NCBI GenBank assembly: GCA_016234485.1
Contig: JACRBL010000048.1
Location: 1 to 53,493 of the forward strand
Length of the DNA: 53,493 nucleotides
Direction of reading: 5' to 3'
Origin: Chloroflexota bacterium
GTDB lineage: Bacteria; Chloroflexota; Anaerolineae; Anaerolineales; Villigracilaceae
The notes below the pieces were generated by a model. That model ran no database searches, was not told the origin of the DNA, and saw nothing but the letters and a program-made list of their open reading frames with translations. Both the position numbers and the translations under genes were made by a program. Positions 50,814 to 53,493 of the stretch are shown here, in pieces. Numbering within the stretch: the first letter of the stretch is position 1; each line of letters opens with the position of its first letter.

Positions 50814-51745
50814 TTTGACCTCCCCGCCTGCGCGTCGGCCATGACTTTGAGATAAACCTGCTCCAACGTGCGCGGCGATTCGGACAGCGAAACCACGGGA
50901 GCCTGGCGCGCCGCGAGTTCCTGCACCAGTTGCGGATTGGCGACGCGCGGATCGTCCACGCGGAAGCGGATGCGGTCGGACTCGCGCGCGACGAGGCTGA
51001 CTCCCGCGGGCGGGACGAATCCGTCCTGACTCCACTCGCGGGCGAGGCGGACCTCGTACTCCCTTGGACCGAGGACCGCGTCCTTCAACTCGTCCAACGT
51101 GCCGCTGACGAGGATCCGTCCGCGGTAGATGACGGCCACCACGTCCGCCAGCATTTCGGCCTCGGCCAGGTTGTGCGTGCAGATGACGATCGTCCGCTGG
51201 GAGGATTTCAGGCTGGCGATCTGGTCACGGACGAGGCGCGCGGACTCGGGGTCCATGGCGGAGGTGGGTTCGTCCAGCAGGAGGACAGGCGGGTTGTGGA
51301 TGAGGGCGCGGGCGAGGGCAAGTTTCTGCTTCATGCCTTTTGAGTATTCCCCCACGCGGCGATGCGCGGACTCAGCCAGGCCAAAATATTCAAGCAGGCG
51401 ATTCCGCTCGGTTGCGCGCACGGAATCTTTCAGGCCGTAGAGGTCGGCAAAGAAATCGAGATATTCCATGCCGCTCATGCGCATGTAGAGGCCGTGTTGC
51501 TCCGTCAGCACGCCGATCGAGGCGCGGACTTTGGCGCCGTCCGCCACGATATCGTATCCGTTGACGCGCGCCCAGCCGCGGGTCGGGATGAGAAGCGCAG
51601 TCAGCATGCGGACGGTGGTGGTCTTCCCCGCGCCGTTCTGCCCGAGGATGGCGAGGATCTGTCCAGGCTGGACCGTCAGCGAGACGCCGTCCACAGCCCA
51701 GAAGTCGTTGTTGAATTGTTTGCTGAGGTCGTGTGTTTCGATCAT
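50810..51745 (-). CDS. ABC transporter ATP-binding protein
   Basis: 311 residues: Walker A GQNGAGKTTT near residue 35, signature YSKGMKQKLALARAL, Walker B VLLLDEPTSAMDPES, switch His in ICTHNLAEAE, and a C-terminal domain of about 90 residues typical of ABC-2 exporters (DrrA/CcmA/NatA-like). Energises the permease encoded in overlap with it. Confidence 0.94.
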   Translation of the reverse strand: MIETHDLSKQFNNDFWAVDGVSLTVQPGQILAILGQNGAGKTTTVRMLTALLIPTRGWARVNGYDIVADGAKVRASIGVLTEQHGLYMRMSGMEYLDFFADLYGLKDSVRATERNRLLEYFGLAESAHRRVGEYSKGMKQKLALARALIHNPPVLLLDEPTSAMDPESARLVRDQIASLKSSQRTIVICTHNLAEAEMLADVVAVIYRGRILVSGTLDELKDAVLGPREYEVRLAREWSQDGFVPPAGVSLVARESDRIRFRVDDPRVANPQLVQELAARQAPVVSLSESPRTLEQVYLKVMADAQAGRSK

Positions 51746-51761
51746 TGTTTTCGGTTTACCC

Positions 51762-51907
51762 GTTCACGAGGCAGTTGTACTGCCGATTGGCTTCAGCAGT
51801 ACAACTACTGAAGAACACAGAAAAAGTCGAAGGGCAAGTCCATGGAACAATGCTTGCATATGTAAGCCGTCCTTCGACTACGACGCCGAAAAGCACGGCG
51901 TCTCCGC
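51762..51907. repeat. repeat-rich gap before lgt stop
   Basis: Contains a short hairpin (CAGTTGTACTGC ... GCAGTACAACT) and a piece of a dispersed element (GTCCTTCGACTACGACGCCG ... CGGCGTCTCCGCTCAGGAC), whose right end runs into the lgt 3' end. Related GTCGAAGGAC/GTCCTGAGCG sequences lie inside the repeat at 21171-21302. Confidence 0.6.
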
Positions 51908-52750
51908 TCAGGACGGCGGAATGACGCGCGCGGGTTTACGATGCCGCCAAACCAGCGCGGCCGCGGCGACGAGCGCGACGACGGCCATGAAGGTCTGGTT
52001 GGCGTTGAGGCCGCCGAGTTGCGCGGCGTCGAGGCGGAGGAAGTCGAGCAGGAAGCGGCCGATGGGATAGGCGACGAGGTAGGTCAGAATGATGTCACCA
52101 GGTTTGAGGCGGTCGGCGAAGCGGCGCGAGAGCCACATCAGGAGGAACATGTTGGCGAGGTTCCAGAGCGACTCGTACAAAAAGAGCGGATGGAAATATT
52201 CAAAATTTTCGAAGCCGCGCACGCGATGGGCGGGGTCAATGAAGAGCTTCCACGGCAGGTCGGTGGGCGCGCCGTAGAGTTCCTGGTTGACGTAGTTTCC
52301 CCAACGGCCGATAGCCTGCCCCAGCGCGAGGGACGGAGCGGAGATATCCGCCCACTCGGCAAAACTCAGTTTGTGTTTGCGCGTGTAGAAGTAGAGCGCG
52401 ATGGCGCCGCCAATGACCGCGCCAGGGATACCCAGACCGCCCTTGCGGAGATTGATGAGGTCGAGCCAGTGGGTCAGATAATAGGCGGTGGTGTAGCCCT
52501 GCTCAATGGACGAGGGCGGCGGGGTGAAGACGTGCCACAGCCGCGCCCCGATCACGCCGCCGACGAGCAGGTAGATCATTAAGTCCAACACCACGTCGGG
52601 GTCGCCGCCGCGGCGTTTGACTTCGCGGGCGGCCAGCCAGGCTCCCGCCACTGCGCCGCTCATGAGGATGAGACCATACCAAGCCAGTAAACGGAATGGC
52701 TCGCCGGAAGCGAAGGTGAGGTAAATGCCATCAGGTAAAAAACGGATCAT
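51908..52750 (-). CDS. lgt: prolipoprotein diacylglyceryl transferase
   Basis: 280 residues, seven membrane segments, with the Lgt signature GRWGNYVNQELYG (residues about 137-149, including the essential Arg, Asn and Glu) and a conserved N-terminal RLLAWYGLILMSG. It transfers diacylglycerol from phosphatidylglycerol to the lipobox cysteine, the first step in maturing lipoproteins, of which this window encodes at least five. AAAGGA precedes the start. Confidence 0.95.
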   Translation of the reverse strand: MIRFLPDGIYLTFASGEPFRLLAWYGLILMSGAVAGAWLAAREVKRRGGDPDVVLDLMIYLLVGGVIGARLWHVFTPPPSSIEQGYTTAYYLTHWLDLINLRKGGLGIPGAVIGGAIALYFYTRKHKLSFAEWADISAPSLALGQAIGRWGNYVNQELYGAPTDLPWKLFIDPAHRVRGFENFEYFHPLFLYESLWNLANMFLLMWLSRRFADRLKPGDIILTYLVAYPIGRFLLDFLRLDAAQLGGLNANQTFMAVVALVAAAALVWRHRKPARVIPPS

Positions 52751-52912
52751 TGGGCTGTCCTTTGGAGAATGGTATCACCGTTGGGACGGGGATTCCATGC
52801 ACAGATTTGTTGGGTACGGGACGCGATTGTACTCGAATTGGGGAGGGAGGAAGATGAGGGGTTGTCCCTGGTGTGCAAGCAAACCACGTCAGGCAAGATA
52901 ATTTGGACTTGG

Positions 52913-53041
52913 CCCTCACTCATCCCTCCTGCCCCCTTCTCTCTCCCAAAAGCATGGGAGAGAGAAGGGAGAGAACAGTTTTCTACTTGAGAACAGTTCC
53001 CCCCTCTCCCGATTTTTGGGAGAGGGGCCGGGGGTGAGGGC
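52913..53041. repeat. dispersed CTCTCCC/GGGAGAG element, copy 2
   Basis: CCCTCACTCATCCCTCC ... CTCTCTCCCAAAAGCATGGGAGAGAG ... CCCTCTCCCGATTTTTGGGAGAGGGG ... GGGGGTGAGGGCC: nested palindromes like those at 49277-49351. It fills most of the 375-bp gap upstream of lgt; nothing else is seen there. Confidence 0.7.
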
Positions 53042-53125
53042 CGTTCGCCGCGCTGACAACCTTTGCGTGCACACTGTCCCTGTGGGGATGGATGGAAAGG
53101 AGAAAGAAGGGGTTATGTAGAAGCG

Positions 53126-53365
53126 TTATGGTTGATACTCAAAATCAAACTTATTGGATTCAAGAGTCCCCTTCCATGCTACTCTTCCATCGTAGGGATC
53201 AAGCTTGTTTGCATAAAAGCCCTGTATCGTATACTTCCCCGTCTTATCCAATCTCCCTTCAAAAAACAAGTCGATCCGATAATCGCTAAACTGTATCCCC
53301 TGCCCGACTGTGAGGACAACATAATCATCGTCAGAGAATGGAACAGGGTGGACGGAATGTGTCAA
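53126..53365 (-). CDS. small hypothetical protein, possibly a C-terminal fragment
   Basis: 79 residues from a TTG with no ribosome binding site. The sequence is protein-like and β-rich (DDDYVVLTVGQGIQ, KYTIQGFYANKLD, GRVAWKGTLESNKFDFEYQ), much more so than the frames on the other strand. It could be the end of a longer gene whose start has been lost. No family recognised. Confidence 0.4.
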   Translation of the reverse strand: MTHSVHPVPFSDDDYVVLTVGQGIQFSDYRIDLFFEGRLDKTGKYTIQGFYANKLDPYDGRVAWKGTLESNKFDFEYQP

Positions 53366-53442
53366 TGATTTGAGACAACTGATTTGAAAGATTAGTGTAG
53401 ATTCGGTGTGTATTTGTCGATCAAAAGCACTCCTTTCCAGCG

Positions 53443-53493
53443 GGAAGGCTGTGGATAAGTGGACGGGAGAGCGCCGCCCACTTACCCACAGCC
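53443..53493. repeat. palindrome containing a DnaA-box sequence at the window edge
   Basis: GGGAAGGCTGTGGATAAGTGG is answered by CCACTTACCCACAGCC at the very end. TGTGGATAA (53450-53458) is an exact DnaA-box (TTATCCACA complement); the right arm has one changed base. The window stops here, so the full structure is unseen. Confidence 0.45.

Noticed and set aside
53443..53493. Replication origin
   Set aside because: Only one exact DnaA box, no dnaA or dnaN nearby and the window ends here.

Overview
This window looks like a chromosomal segment of an aerobic or facultatively aerobic member of the Chloroflexota, most likely class Anaerolineae. That placement is inferred from the style of the genes (a caa3 oxidase operon with fused subunits, Thr/Pro-rich lipoproteins, multi-GAF HD-GYP sensors, a subtilase ending in GGSYAWN repeats). 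No rRNA is present to confirm it. The background is GC-rich, with clearly AT-richer islands at about 24.4-33.4 kb and inside a restriction-modification gene at about 34.8-35.7 kb.

Layout. 0-0.5 kb: the edge of an IS630-type transposase gene next to what may be a truncated reading frame. 0.5-8.65 kb (minus strand): an A2-type caa3 cytochrome c oxidase block. In transcription order it holds a degenerate receiver protein, CoxB with a fused cytochrome c domain, CoxA, a fused subunit IV/III, a terminator, then SCO1, a cupredoxin-like protein, SURF1 and a fused heme A/heme O synthase. A promoter and about 170 nt of strongly structured RNA lie in its leader. 9-20 kb: housekeeping and signalling genes: deoxynucleoside kinase, a large lipoprotein, GAF-HD-GYP, uvrB under a LexA-type operator, an M1-like peptidase, and an overlapping set of P-loop kinase, RCK protein and PP2C phosphatase. 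19.6-24.3 kb: rpmF, fabD, an aspartate-type aminotransferase and pckA.

24.3-38 kb is the plastic part. The last ~275 bp of pckA occurs three times in direct orientation (end of intact pckA, 29.3-29.55 kb, 33.45-33.72 kb). The copies bracket two cargo blocks: a propeller-containing subtilase plus a membrane HD-GYP protein, and two lipoproteins plus a frameshifted hydrogenase-maturation-protease remnant. The third copy abuts a REP-associated tyrosine transposase flanked by perfect GTGACAGTCAC palindromes. Further copies of the palindrome lie inside, at the stop codon of, and just upstream of an MmeI-like single-chain restriction-modification gene. The two internal copies are translated in frame, and the gene's specificity region looks base-compositionally foreign. 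An HU-like gene and a six-copy, 22-bp iteron array follow.

38-53.5 kb: a LysE-type exporter, three tRNAs (Phe, Gly, Cys), a 1838-residue PAS/GAF/HD-GYP sensor, tyrS, small envelope proteins, a TIGR01777-type epimerase, an HNH endonuclease, an ABC-2 export pair and lgt, interspersed with dispersed palindromic repeats.

The two most interesting signals are the pckA 3'-end triplication around cargo without a visible integrase, and the REP/RAYT family. The REP copies share a core, but their outer arms differ from copy to copy while staying perfectly self-complementary. The undescribed RNA in the oxidase leader and the iteron array come next.
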